A stretch of DNA of 64,000 nucleotides from JAHJDO01 sp964437505 (GTDB lineage: Bacteria; JAHJDO01), in contig CAYTGU010000005.1 in assembly GCA_964437505.1 (NCBI GenBank), positions 1 through 64,000 on the forward strand, written 5' to 3'. The position numbers were made by a program, and so were the translations under genes. This document shows positions 47,470-56,037 of this stretch, one piece after another (position 1 is the stretch's first letter; every line of letters begins with the position of its first letter). The notes beneath the pieces are model-generated. The model did not search any database and had not been told where the DNA came from. It saw only the letters and a program-made list of their open reading frames with translations.

Positions 47470-49144
47470 TCAATATAAAATCAATTAGTCTCTTATCGCT
47501 ATTCACTTTAACTATTTTTGCCTTTACTGAATCTCCAAGCTGGAATCTTCTCTTTGTGCGTCTTCCTACAAGCGCAAACTGTTTCTCAGAGAAAGTGTAG
47601 TAGTCATTCTTTAATGCGCTGACATGAACAAGCCCTTCAGCAAGAGTATCACTAAGCTCAATAAATAAGCCATATGGCTGAACACCGGATATTACCCCTT
47701 CAAATATGTCTCCCACTTTATTTTTCATAAACTCAACCTGTTTTAACTTAATTGTTTCTCTTTCTATTTTAAGAGCTATTTGCTCTCTTTCAGAAGCAAT
47801 GCCTGCAATCTCAGGAAGGTTATCCATTCGGTTTTTAAACTTGTTTTTAAGAATTCTGTGAACAATTAAGTCAGGATAGCGCCTGATAGGGGAGGTAAAA
47901 TGAGTATAGCAGTTTAATGCAAGCCCGAAGTGCCCAACATTCTTGGTGGAATATATTGCTTTTTGCATGCATGTTAAAAGGATCTGGCTAATAAGAACGT
48001 GGTCCTTTTCCCCATTTGTTTTATGCAGGAATCTCTGTATGTATTTTGGATTTTTGGATTTATTTTGATCAAATTTGTAATTCAGCGTTTTTGCAAGCAT
48101 TGCAAAGTCTTTTATTTTTAGGTCGTCTGGAGTTTCATGAATACGATAGATCATAGGAACCTTATTCTTAGTAATGTATTCTGCTACGCACTGATTTGCA
48201 AGAAGCATGAATTCCTCGATCAAAACATGACTGGATAATCTCTTCTTCTTTTGAATATCAAGAACTTTCCCATTCCCGTCAAGCGAGATTTTAACCTCGG
48301 GGACATCAAAATCAATGTATCCTCTATCCAATCTTTTTTTATCTAATATCTTGCTTAGTTTGTACATAATTTTTAGAGCTGATGATATTCCTGTGTGTTT
48401 ACTTGCCTCGTTAGAATATATCAATTCTTCTGCAGATTCATATGATAACCTTGCCTTGCTTTTGATTATGCTCTCAAAGATTTCGTATTCTGTAATATTG
48501 CCCTGCGCATCTATTTTTATCATGACTGTTAAAGTTAATCTGTTTTCGTCAGGCTTTAAACTGCACAGATTCTCAGAAAGCTTGGAAGGCAGCATTGGAA
48601 TCACTTTATCAGGCAGGTATATGCTTGTTCCTCTGGAAAGAGCTTGGTTGTCTATATGCTTATTTTTATTTACATAATGATCAACATCCGCTATGTGAAC
48701 GCCCAGTGAGAAACCTCCTTTCTCAGTTTTCTCGATAGATACTGCATCGTCAAAATCCTTTGCATCTTCAGGGTCTATTGTAAAACATGTAAGTTCTGTT
48801 AGGTTGCGGCGCTTTTTAATTTCTTCTTTAGAAATAAACGGATCAATTCTTTCACATTCTTCTATTACTGATTTAGGAAAAGTTGGTGATATTTTAAATT
48901 CTTCTAAAATACTCTTAATAGGATCAACTATCTTTGAAGCGGTATATCTGCCACCTCTGTCTTTCACAATTAGTCCTTGTTTGAAAATTTCCTTTACAGT
49001 GCGGCGAAATTTTGGATATGCAGTTCTGTGAATGCCCATTGTTCTTGCTAGTTCTTTTATTTTTAATGGACGCTTTGATTTTTTAAGACAAGATATAATT
49101 TTATCTGTAAGGGGACTTCGATATTCGGATTCGGAAATTTTCAC
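47447..49144 (-). CDS. rnr: Ribonuclease R/VacB family, short form without cold-shock domains
   Basis: 565 residues; typical RNase R has 700-800. Residues 1-70 are a winged-helix (KIKELARTMGIHR), then the RNB catalytic domain starts at once (ISPTFPKSVIEECERI, TIDPEDAKDFDDAVS with the metal Asp cluster, HIADVDHYV, HFTSPIRRYPDLIVHR), ending in an S1 domain (GDIFEGVISGVQPYGLFIEL). The two cold-shock RNA-binding domains that normally lie between helix and RNB are absent. 3'-5' exoribonuclease. Precedes murC in the same operon. Confidence 0.9.
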   Translation of the reverse strand: MKISESEYRSPLTDKIISCLKKSKRPLKIKELARTMGIHRTAYPKFRRTVKEIFKQGLIVKDRGGRYTASKIVDPIKSILEEFKISPTFPKSVIEECERIDPFISKEEIKKRRNLTELTCFTIDPEDAKDFDDAVSIEKTEKGGFSLGVHIADVDHYVNKNKHIDNQALSRGTSIYLPDKVIPMLPSKLSENLCSLKPDENRLTLTVMIKIDAQGNITEYEIFESIIKSKARLSYESAEELIYSNEASKHTGISSALKIMYKLSKILDKKRLDRGYIDFDVPEVKISLDGNGKVLDIQKKKRLSSHVLIEEFMLLANQCVAEYITKNKVPMIYRIHETPDDLKIKDFAMLAKTLNYKFDQNKSKNPKYIQRFLHKTNGEKDHVLISQILLTCMQKAIYSTKNVGHFGLALNCYTHFTSPIRRYPDLIVHRILKNKFKNRMDNLPEIAGIASEREQIALKIERETIKLKQVEFMKNKVGDIFEGVISGVQPYGLFIELSDTLAEGLVHVSALKNDYYTFSEKQFALVGRRTKRRFQLGDSVKAKIVKVNSDKRLIDFILIDDTKRN

Positions 49145-49160
49145 TTTAAAATGTCCCCTC

Positions 49161-49217
49161 TGTCATTGCTGAGAGTGAAATTCTCGGCCACGCCGCTACG
49201 CTTCTCGCAATGTCATT
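49161..49217. repeat. Dispersed repeat, copy B
   Basis: 57 bp with near-inverted ends TGTCATTGC / GCAATGTCA and an internal CGCCGCTACGCTTCTCGCAATG. Lies between rnr and the MNT gene. Its right part matches copy C at 50002-50037. Confidence 0.65.
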
Positions 49218-49234
49218 TTTGCTATTAAATGAGG

Positions 49235-49564
49235 TCAAGAAATCTCTATGCCGAATTTTCTAATCTCAATAATAAGCGGAGAATCATGATTTCTGTATTC
49301 TTGCAGAGAAACAGGAATTGGTTCAATACGAGTATCTATCCTGCGGGTTTTTTTTAAAAGAAATTGAAGTTCGTCTGTGGTGTCCTTCCCGAATTTAGAA
49401 GAAATAATGCAAAGGTCAATGTCGCTTTCTTTTTTTGCTTTCCCTCTGGCATAGGAACCAAAAAGAATTAATTTCTCAACAGGCGTACCTTCTTCCTCTA
49501 AGAGATTTCTAAACCTTAAAGCGATATTTTGTATGTTTTTTCTTATAGTTTTCTTTTTAGCCAT
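49235..49564 (-). CDS. MNT-type nucleotidyltransferase (MntA-like antitoxin)
   Basis: 109 residues. Minimal nucleotidyltransferase: GSYARGKAKKESDIDLCI carries the GS and D-x-D metal motif. In MNT/HEPN (type VII) pairs this protein adenylylates and silences the HEPN toxin. Overlaps the HEPN gene by 22 nt. The pair sits between two copies of the dispersed repeat. Confidence 0.85.
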   Translation of the reverse strand: MAKKKTIRKNIQNIALRFRNLLEEEGTPVEKLILFGSYARGKAKKESDIDLCIISSKFGKDTTDELQFLLKKTRRIDTRIEPIPVSLQEYRNHDSPLIIEIRKFGIEIS

Positions 49565-49929
49565 AGATATATGTCCTTCGCTCTCTTAAAATATCCTTCC
49601 GTATATTCTTTAGTTGCTTTTTTGAAAAATTTGCGTTTATAGTCATTATACCTTGCCTCAATGTTAAAACTGGTTATTTCAGCCAAAAGATCTAATTGTT
49701 CTTCAGAAAATTCGATACCACTTAATTCTGACAATCTTACTAAATTATGTACATAAGGAGCTTGCTGTTTTGTTTTCTTGACCACCAATGATTTAATAAT
49801 CTTCTCAAGAAATAAATGACAAAAGAAAAGACAATGATGATATCTCTTTGAGATGAAAAGACTTTTAGCGGTTTTAAGGTCATCTTCAGCCCCTTCAAAC
49901 CAGTAATTAATCATCTCGCTAATTTTCAT
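49543..49929 (-). CDS. HEPN-domain protein (HepT-like)
   Basis: 128 residues, HEPN family (PF05168-like): helices YWFEGAEDDLKTAKSLF, YHHCLFFCHLFLEKIIKSLVV, and the ARYNDY motif followed by a basic helix. The canonical R-x4-6-H RNase motif is not evident, so it may be one of the minimal HEPN partners of MNT proteins with no or different nuclease activity. First gene of the two-gene module. Confidence 0.82.
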   Translation of the reverse strand: MKISEMINYWFEGAEDDLKTAKSLFISKRYHHCLFFCHLFLEKIIKSLVVKKTKQQAPYVHNLVRLSELSGIEFSEEQLDLLAEITSFNIEARYNDYKRKFFKKATKEYTEGYFKRAKDIYLWLKRKL

Positions 49930-50001
49930 GTTTCTATTTTATCACCTCTCTCATAAAAATCCACTAATATTTATATTTGATCAAGTCGGAGAGTCACAGA
50001 G

Positions 50002-50037
50002 AGATTGCTTCGTCGCTTACACTTCTCGCAATGACAT
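50002..50037. repeat. Dispersed repeat, copy C
   Basis: Runs from AGATTGCTTCGTCGCTTAC to CTTCTCGCAATGACAT. Same orientation as copy B; overlaps nothing but abuts the ppiD-like stop. Confidence 0.65.
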
Positions 50038-50038
50038 T

Positions 50039-51502
50039 TTAGTCTAGAGATGTGGATTTAGATCGTATTTTATCAAGATTATTTACAATCTTTGCTTCCT
50101 GCTTTAGGTTTTTGAACCATTTCTCATATACTAACTGCTTCTTTTTTTGCATAAGAGTCTGTTTTATCTGTTCCTTCTGTGCATCAAATTCTTCTTTATC
50201 AGCGGCTTTTTTCTCAACAAGTTCAATCACAAATATACGTTGGGGTTCTGACACTTTTTTTATATCATCTTTTTTTAGGAGGAACACTTCTGCTATGAGT
50301 TTAGGGGCATATCCTAGGTCTTTTGCATACACTCCTCTTTCAAAAAACTCTGTTTGCTTAATCTCATAACCGGACTTTTTTGCCAACTTTTCAATGTTTT
50401 TTGCCCCGAACCGAGATTCTCTGGTTCGGGGAAATTTTTTAATGAACTCATCTGCTTTTTTCTCAGCTAGTTCCTTTGCTTTAAGAACAGTTAATCTTTT
50501 GCGTACTTCATCCTTCACTTCTTCTATCTGATCAGGTATGTAGGATGGTTTTAGATCCACAAGTCTTAATATACAAAATCCTTTAGCTGTTTTAACAGGG
50601 TTGCTTATATCATCTTTGCTAAGAGAAAATGCGCTTTGAGAAAACTCACGGGAATGGCCTATTTCTAAAATTTCCTCTGTTTCTGCGAAATACCCGGTCT
50701 GCTTTGATGAGAGGTTCTCTTTCTTCAATACCTCTTTCCATTTATTTTCTTCTCCCAGGTCAATAGAAAGATCATATGCTCTCTCTTCATCTTTAATAAG
50801 AACGTATTCTATATTAACCCTATCAGGCTGCTTGAACGACTTTTTATTCTTAGAAAAATATTCAGTAATATCTTCATCATTCACAGATACCTTAGTTTCG
50901 AATTCATCTACACTGAAGCGTATATATTTGATTTTTACTTTTTCGTTTTTTACCATAAATTCGTCTAAAATTACATTGTCGCTTATTATAACTGGCTCAG
51001 TGATTCTTTTCCAAAGATGCTCAAGTGCAAGAGATTGCCTAATCCCGTTCTCAATTCTTTGCCACTGAGAAGCAGGGATGCCGTTTACATACTGTTCAAA
51101 CTTTGCCTTATCAAACCCGCCTTTCTTGTTTTTAAATACAGGATCTTGTTTTATCCTATCTATAATCTCTTTATCTGATATTTTTATACGCTGTTTCTTT
51201 ATCTCCTGCATAAGGAGTCTTTGGTCTATTAATTGATTTAGAACCTGTTTCTCTAAGTCCAGATTTTTTTTGATTCTGTCAAATTGATCTCCATACATTT
51301 TTCTATAATTTCTCTCCGTACTTATTAGAGCATAGCTGAACTCTTCATGCTTGATAACATCTCCATTCACTTTTGCTACAGCAATATTCGTTTTTGCTTT
51401 GAATGTCATATGCATTCCCCATGAAAAGAATATTGTAGCTAGGAAGCTTAATGCCGTTATCCACATTATTGGCTTCATGTTCTTTCTTATAGACTTAAGC
51501 AC
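50039..51502 (-). CDS. PpiD/SurA-like periplasmic peptidyl-prolyl isomerase/chaperone
   Basis: 487 residues. N-terminal TM anchor (PIMWITALSFLATIFFSWG, residues about 12-30), a SurA_N-type chaperone region (VAKVNGDVIKHEEFSYAL, LNQLIDQRLLMQEI), and a parvulin-like central part (VNIEYVLIKDEE, PVKTAKGFCILRLVDLKP). Acts on outer-membrane or exported proteins at the inner-membrane surface. A palindrome at 50404-50431 is read through in frame as FPRTRESRFGAKN. Stop is 2 nt from repeat copy C. Confidence 0.82.
   Translation of the reverse strand: MLKSIRKNMKPIMWITALSFLATIFFSWGMHMTFKAKTNIAVAKVNGDVIKHEEFSYALISTERNYRKMYGDQFDRIKKNLDLEKQVLNQLIDQRLLMQEIKKQRIKISDKEIIDRIKQDPVFKNKKGGFDKAKFEQYVNGIPASQWQRIENGIRQSLALEHLWKRITEPVIISDNVILDEFMVKNEKVKIKYIRFSVDEFETKVSVNDEDITEYFSKNKKSFKQPDRVNIEYVLIKDEERAYDLSIDLGEENKWKEVLKKENLSSKQTGYFAETEEILEIGHSREFSQSAFSLSKDDISNPVKTAKGFCILRLVDLKPSYIPDQIEEVKDEVRKRLTVLKAKELAEKKADEFIKKFPRTRESRFGAKNIEKLAKKSGYEIKQTEFFERGVYAKDLGYAPKLIAEVFLLKKDDIKKVSEPQRIFVIELVEKKAADKEEFDAQKEQIKQTLMQKKKQLVYEKWFKNLKQEAKIVNNLDKIRSKSTSLD
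50404..50431. repeat. GC-rich palindrome inside ppiD-like gene
   Basis: Perfect 9-bp arms CCCCGAACC (50404-50412) and GGTTCGGGG (50423-50431) around a 10-nt loop. Much richer in G+C than the gene. It keeps the frame and adds PRTRESRFG to the protein. Confidence 0.75.
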
Positions 51503-51527
51503 TGTTTTTTCTCCTGATTCAAAAAGT

Positions 51528-51601
51528 ACGCCAGGAGGGATTCGAACCCCCGGCCCTCTGCTTAGAAGGCAGATGCTCTATCCAACTGAGCTACTGGCGC
51601 A
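51528..51601 (-). tRNA. tRNA-Arg (anticodon TCT)
   Basis: 74 nt on the - strand. Acceptor GCGCCAG / CTGGCGT, D-arm AGCTCAGTTGGATAGAGCA, anticodon loop CTTCTAA giving TCT, T-arm GGTTCGAATCC. Terminal pair is G1-U72, as in tRNA-Arg(CCT). CCA is not encoded. Confidence 0.94.
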
Positions 51602-51659
51602 GGCATAATTGCAGGTATGTTAGCAAAAAGCGCAACCCAGTTCAAGGTACAAATTCCAA

Positions 51660-51687
51660 TAGACAAAACAGCATGTAATGTTATAAT
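51660..51687 (+). promoter_or_regulatory. tmk promoter
   Basis: -35 TAGACA (51660-51665), 16-bp spacer, -10 TATAAT (51682-51687). The tmk ATG is 9 nt beyond the -10 and lacks a Shine-Dalgarno. Confidence 0.65.
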
Positions 51688-51696
51688 CGGTCTGTT

Positions 51697-52359
51697 ATGA
51701 AAAGAGGGTTTTTATTAACATTGGAGGGACCTGAGGGTAGTGGGAAATCCACGCATTCCAAGTTACTCGCTAGTTATCTTACTCAGAAAGGAATTAAGAT
51801 TTATTGCACAAGAGAGCCGGGTAGCACAGCATTAGGAGAAAAAATGAGGCAATTACTGCTCTCTCCTATGCACAAGAATATGTCAATAAGGACCGAATTA
51901 CTGCTGTATGAAGCAGCGCGAGCGCAGCATGTTGATGAGATTATTATCCCTGCATTAGGGAAAAACATTGCTGTAATCTGTGATCGTTTCTATGATGCTA
52001 CATTTGCATATCAAGGGTATGGAAGAAAAATAGATCTGAATATTGTAAAGTACATAAATGACTTTGCTGTGAACAAGGTAAAACCAGATCTGACAATTCT
52101 TTTGGATATTGATGTGAATGTTGGGTTAAAAAAATCCTCGCATTTATCAAAGGATTCTTTTTTGGGAGGAGAGAGTGACAGGATTGAGCAGGAAGATATT
52201 GAATTTCATAAAAGAGTGCGGGAAGGATATCTCAATCTTGCAAAAAGAGAGCCGGAACGTATAAAGGTGGTAATGGTAAAAGATGAGATTAGCAAGACAC
52301 AGTTAGAAATTCAGAGATATGTAGACGATTTATTGAAAAGAAATAATTATGTCATTTAA
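51697..52359 (+). CDS. tmk: Thymidylate kinase
   Basis: 220 residues. P-loop LEGPEGSGKSTHSKLL at residues 6-21, TREPGST, DRFYDATFAYQG with the DRY-like motif. Phosphorylates dTMP. First gene of the conserved tmk-holB-ricT operon; probably a leaderless message. Overlaps holB by 11 nt. Confidence 0.96.
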   Translation: MKRGFLLTLEGPEGSGKSTHSKLLASYLTQKGIKIYCTREPGSTALGEKMRQLLLSPMHKNMSIRTELLLYEAARAQHVDEIIIPALGKNIAVICDRFYDATFAYQGYGRKIDLNIVKYINDFAVNKVKPDLTILLDIDVNVGLKKSSHLSKDSFLGGESDRIEQEDIEFHKRVREGYLNLAKREPERIKVVMVKDEISKTQLEIQRYVDDLLKRNNYVI

Positions 52360-53383
52360 TGATATTGTTGGACAAGAAATACCTATAAGACTTTTGCAGA
52401 ATTCGTTAAAACATAGAAGAGTCTCTCATGCTTATCTATTTATTGGTCCGCGTGGAGTGGGTAAAAAGTTAACAGCAATTAATCTTGCCAAGGCATTGAA
52501 TTGTGAAGAGTCCGCTAAGGTTCCTTGTGATAGATGTGTAAGTTGCAAAAAAATAGATGCTTCCATACATCCGGATGTAAAATGTATTTATCCAACAGGG
52601 CCTTCTTTATCCATAACAATCGATAATATTAGAGAATTAAGAACACAAATATCGTTTAAAACATATGAGGGGAAGAAAAAAGTATATATTATTGCAGAAG
52701 CAGAAAATATGGGACTTCAAGCTGCAAATTGTCTTTTAAAAACACTGGAAGAACCCCCCGATAATTCTATACTAATCTTAACTTCTACAGACTCACATCT
52801 GCTTTTACAAACTATAGTTTCACGTTGTCAAACAGTTCCTTTTAGCAGAATAGAGCTTCGAAGAATTGAAAACTTTTTAATAGAGCATCATAGAGTAAAC
52901 AAATCTCTTGCTCGTTTCATAGCCAATTTATCCCAGGGTAGTTTAGGTGAGGCGCTTAAGTTGAAAGATGATACTCAAATACCTCTCATAAAGACAAAAT
53001 TAATGGATGTTCTTAATAGATTGAGGAATGAAGATGTACTTGGTCTTGTAGGGGAGTTCAATAAGGAAATCTTTGCTAATGGTCATGATGAGAAGAGGAT
53101 GGATGTTGCAGAATATAGAAATAAGTTACATATAGGCTTGGACATGCTTACAACATGTCTCAGAGATATTGCGATATTGAAACAAGCTAGAGAACAAGTT
53201 CCTCTTATTAATTTGGATATTAGAGAAGATCTAAAACAACTGGAGAATCAGTTCTCTCTGTCTCAGATTGATGGCTTTTTGAACACAATTACTGATATGA
53301 AGATGTATGTAAAGAACAATGTTAATCCTCAACTTATTTTAGAAAGACTACTTTTGGACATGCAAGGGAAGGTAGATGCATAA
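52349..53383 (+). CDS. holB: DNA polymerase III delta prime subunit
   Basis: 344 residues. Clamp-loader AAA+ fold: IGPRGVGKKLTAINLAKAL, zinc cysteines CDRCVSCKK, EEPPDNS, and SRCQTVPF. The P-loop reads GVGKK rather than GxGKS/T, in line with non-hydrolysing delta prime or DnaX-like proteins. Overlaps ricT by 8 nt. Confidence 0.9.
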   Translation: MSFNDIVGQEIPIRLLQNSLKHRRVSHAYLFIGPRGVGKKLTAINLAKALNCEESAKVPCDRCVSCKKIDASIHPDVKCIYPTGPSLSITIDNIRELRTQISFKTYEGKKKVYIIAEAENMGLQAANCLLKTLEEPPDNSILILTSTDSHLLLQTIVSRCQTVPFSRIELRRIENFLIEHHRVNKSLARFIANLSQGSLGEALKLKDDTQIPLIKTKLMDVLNRLRNEDVLGLVGEFNKEIFANGHDEKRMDVAEYRNKLHIGLDMLTTCLRDIAILKQAREQVPLINLDIREDLKQLENQFSLSQIDGFLNTITDMKMYVKNNVNPQLILERLLLDMQGKVDA

Positions 53384-54155
53384 GATAACGCAGGTTAGAA
53401 TTTGCAGAGACAGAACACTATGGCTTGATGTTGGGAATACTATTCCTAAATACAATGATTACTGCTTAATAGAGACAGATGGAGATAAATATTACGCTAA
53501 AGTTGCATCAGGCATACGAGAGGTAGCTGATTGTATATGTTCTAAAGACAATGGACAAATCATTAGAGTTGCAACAGAGAATGATATAAGTCAGATACAG
53601 GATATATTGGAACGAGAGAAAAAGTCATTGGCGATATGTTTAGAAAAAGCAGATAAACACGGTCTTCCAATTAGAGTTATAGATGCAAAATTCGCACACG
53701 ACAGAAGTAAAATAATCTTTCATTTTGTAGCAGACAACAGAGTGGATTTTAGAGACCTGTTAAAAGATATTGAACACACATTAAAAACGAGAGTAGAATT
53801 AAGGCAAATAGGCGTGCGGGATAGAGCGAAAATTGTTACGGGATGTGGGCATTGTGGGAGAGTTCTTTGTTGTGCAAGCTTTATTAAGGAGTTTCAGGCA
53901 GTTACTATTCAAAATGCTAAATCTCAGAATTTCCACTTAGACCCTTCAAAAATATCTGGTTTATGTGGACGCTTGATGTGCTGTCTGAGATATGAATCGG
54001 AGTTGTATCAAGAGATGAGAAAATCCTTTCCCAAAATAGATACAACGGTGAATACAGAACACGGACAGGGGAAGGTCGTTGATTTAAATATACTCAGAAG
54101 CAGTGTTACTGTAGAATTGGAGAGTGGTAAAAGGTACGAACATAAGATAAAATAG
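53376..54155 (+). CDS. ricT: RicT/YaaT-like PSP1-domain protein
   Basis: 259 residues. PSP1 C-terminal domain: HFVADNRVDFRDLLKDIEHTLKTRVELRQIGVRD, then the Cys-rich VTGCGHCGRVLCCASFIKEF and LCGRLMCCLRYE typical of YaaT. In Bacillus the protein works with RicA and RicF on RNase Y-dependent mRNA processing; partner genes are not here. Position after holB matches the common order. Confidence 0.9.
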   Translation: MHKITQVRICRDRTLWLDVGNTIPKYNDYCLIETDGDKYYAKVASGIREVADCICSKDNGQIIRVATENDISQIQDILEREKKSLAICLEKADKHGLPIRVIDAKFAHDRSKIIFHFVADNRVDFRDLLKDIEHTLKTRVELRQIGVRDRAKIVTGCGHCGRVLCCASFIKEFQAVTIQNAKSQNFHLDPSKISGLCGRLMCCLRYESELYQEMRKSFPKIDTTVNTEHGQGKVVDLNILRSSVTVELESGKRYEHKIK

Positions 54156-54172
54156 GGAAAGAGGATGATATT

Positions 54173-54949
54173 ATGAGAATTTTTGCTATTGGAATGCATC
54201 CTGATGATGTAGAGTTTATTATGGCAGGGACTCTTGCTCTGCTAAAGAAGAAAAGGCATAAGATAACCATTGCAACTGTAGGGTCAGGAGATATGGGATC
54301 TGTTGAATATGTTCCAGCAGACCTGAGTAGAAAACGCTATATGGAGGCTAAGGCATCAGCAGAACTGCTTGAAGCAGAATACATTAGTTGTGGCATATCC
54401 TGTTTGCATGTTGTGTTTGATAATCCAACAAGGTTTATGGTTACGGAAATGATACGAAAAATAGACCCTGACATTGTTATTACTATGTCTCCTCAGGATT
54501 ATATGAAGGATCATGAGATAACTGCTGATTTGGTCTGGGATGCGTGTTTCAACGCGTCAATTCCCAATTATCATACTTGTTTGGTAAATCCAGCAAAAGC
54601 AACATCTAAGATTCCATATTTATACTATGGAGATCCATTGGATTTAACGGATAGATTCGGTAATTCTATAGAGCCTGAGTTTTATATAGACATTAAAGAT
54701 GTGATGGAAACCAAATCAAGTATGTTAAAGAAACATGAAAGTCAACGGTCATGGTTAAAAAGGCAGCACGGCATGGACAAATATACAGAGACTATGAAAG
54801 AACTTTCACGCAGAAGAGGAAACGAGATTGGCATAGAACATGCCGAAGGATTCAGACAACATAAAGGACATCCATTTCCTCAGGATAATATTTTAGAGAA
54901 ATTGTTGAAAAACAAGGTTAAATATAAAAAGCAAGATAACGGAGGATAA
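54173..54949 (+). CDS. PIG-L/LmbE-family deacetylase
   Basis: 258 residues. GMHPDDVEFIMAGTLALL (the HPDD zinc motif at residues 8-11), SGDMGS, and a C-terminal HxxH-like YMKDHEITADLVWDA. These enzymes remove N-acetyl groups from GlcNAc-type substrates. Three nt upstream of a glucosamine-phosphate isomerase-like gene, which makes an amino-sugar substrate likely. Confidence 0.9.
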   Translation: MRIFAIGMHPDDVEFIMAGTLALLKKKRHKITIATVGSGDMGSVEYVPADLSRKRYMEAKASAELLEAEYISCGISCLHVVFDNPTRFMVTEMIRKIDPDIVITMSPQDYMKDHEITADLVWDACFNASIPNYHTCLVNPAKATSKIPYLYYGDPLDLTDRFGNSIEPEFYIDIKDVMETKSSMLKKHESQRSWLKRQHGMDKYTETMKELSRRRGNEIGIEHAEGFRQHKGHPFPQDNILEKLLKNKVKYKKQDNGG

Positions 54950-54951
54950 CT

Positions 54952-55902
54952 ATGGATTTAATGAGCACAATTAAAGGATCTTTGTTAGAAAATTTCTTCC
55001 CGCAAGGATGGGATATGGAGAAGCTGGACAAATGTTGTGATAATCCCCCTGAGTCTATTACTGAGCGTCAGAATTGGTGGAATAAGCAGTTTGAACCTGT
55101 TCCATGCGAAACCTTGAGTGATTTCGATACCATGATGGGGCATGAAATAGCCATAGAGATTAAAAGGGCGGGAGATGAGGGCAGGAAGATAGCATTTATA
55201 TTGCCTGTTGGTCCTATGGGAATGTATAAATGGGCTGTTTATTTTCTAAAAGAATGGAATGTGGATTGCAAACATGTTTATGGATTTAATATGGATGAAT
55301 GGAGCGATAAAGATGGAAATACATTGCCTTCTGATAATACAGGGGCTTTTCAAAATGCAATGCAGCAAGCTTTTTACGGACCGCTCGGAGATCTAACTGT
55401 TCCCAAAGGACAGCGGCATTTTGCTACAAAGGAAATGCTCTCCACATATCCTGAGAAGATAAGAGAACTCAAGGCAGAAGGAGCGGAGCTTGTAGTTGTC
55501 TTTGGTATTGGAAGAGTATTTCACATTGCATTCTGGGAGCCGCATTTTGCCAGCGAGTTTTCAGGAGAGGAAGAATGGAAGAAGCAGGAATACAGACTGG
55601 GAGCAAAGTTGCATCCTCTGACTATAGAGCAGAACGCAGTAACCAGTTTTAAGAGCAGGACAACACTTGTTCCGTGTTTTGCAAATACAATTGGTCCTGG
55701 TCTATTCCTTAAGGCGAATAAAATAATCGGCGGATGTGACGGGACATTAGGCAGGGGAATGATGTGGCAGGGATTATCTCTCTGGGTTACTTTAAGACAC
55801 GGACCAAGCATCTGGATTCCTTCCAGCTTTATGCCTACTTTGGCAGGAAAACTCTTCTTTATGAAAGAGCTTGCAGGTCCATTAGTAGCAGACTGTAATT
55901 GA
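54952..55902 (+). CDS. Glucosamine-6-phosphate deaminase/isomerase-like protein
   Basis: 316 residues, longer than NagB (about 245-265). It keeps the GFNMDEWSDKDGNTL region (cf. NMDEY in NagB), PSDNTGAFQNAM, and the GIGRVFHIAFWEP strand (cf. GIGxDGHIAFNEP, with the active His). Probably a sugar-phosphate isomerase or lactonase of the NagB/RpiA fold. Paired with the deacetylase upstream; together they could convert an N-acetylated amino sugar to a ketose phosphate. Confidence 0.75.
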   Translation: MDLMSTIKGSLLENFFPQGWDMEKLDKCCDNPPESITERQNWWNKQFEPVPCETLSDFDTMMGHEIAIEIKRAGDEGRKIAFILPVGPMGMYKWAVYFLKEWNVDCKHVYGFNMDEWSDKDGNTLPSDNTGAFQNAMQQAFYGPLGDLTVPKGQRHFATKEMLSTYPEKIRELKAEGAELVVVFGIGRVFHIAFWEPHFASEFSGEEEWKKQEYRLGAKLHPLTIEQNAVTSFKSRTTLVPCFANTIGPGLFLKANKIIGGCDGTLGRGMMWQGLSLWVTLRHGPSIWIPSSFMPTLAGKLFFMKELAGPLVADCN

Positions 55903-55926
55903 TTTATGTAAAAACATAAAGTCTTT

Positions 55927-56012
55927 GCCGGAGTGGTGGAACTGGCAGACGCGCCGGACTCAAAATCCGGTGGAGCTTAAACTCCGTGAGGGTTCGACTC
56001 CCTCCTCCGGCA
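55927..56012 (+). tRNA. tRNA-Leu (anticodon CAA)
   Basis: 86 nt with a long variable arm. Acceptor GCCGGAG / CTCCGGC, anticodon arm CCGGA-CTCAAAA-TCCGG giving CAA, T-arm GGTTCGACTCC. CCA is not encoded. Confidence 0.94.
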
Positions 56013-56037
56013 CTAAACAAACATTTAGGGGAATGTT

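Noticed and set aside
55903..55920. Terminator after the NagB-like gene
   Set aside because: TTTATGT / ACATAAA is an AT-only 7-bp stem without a T run; too weak to call.
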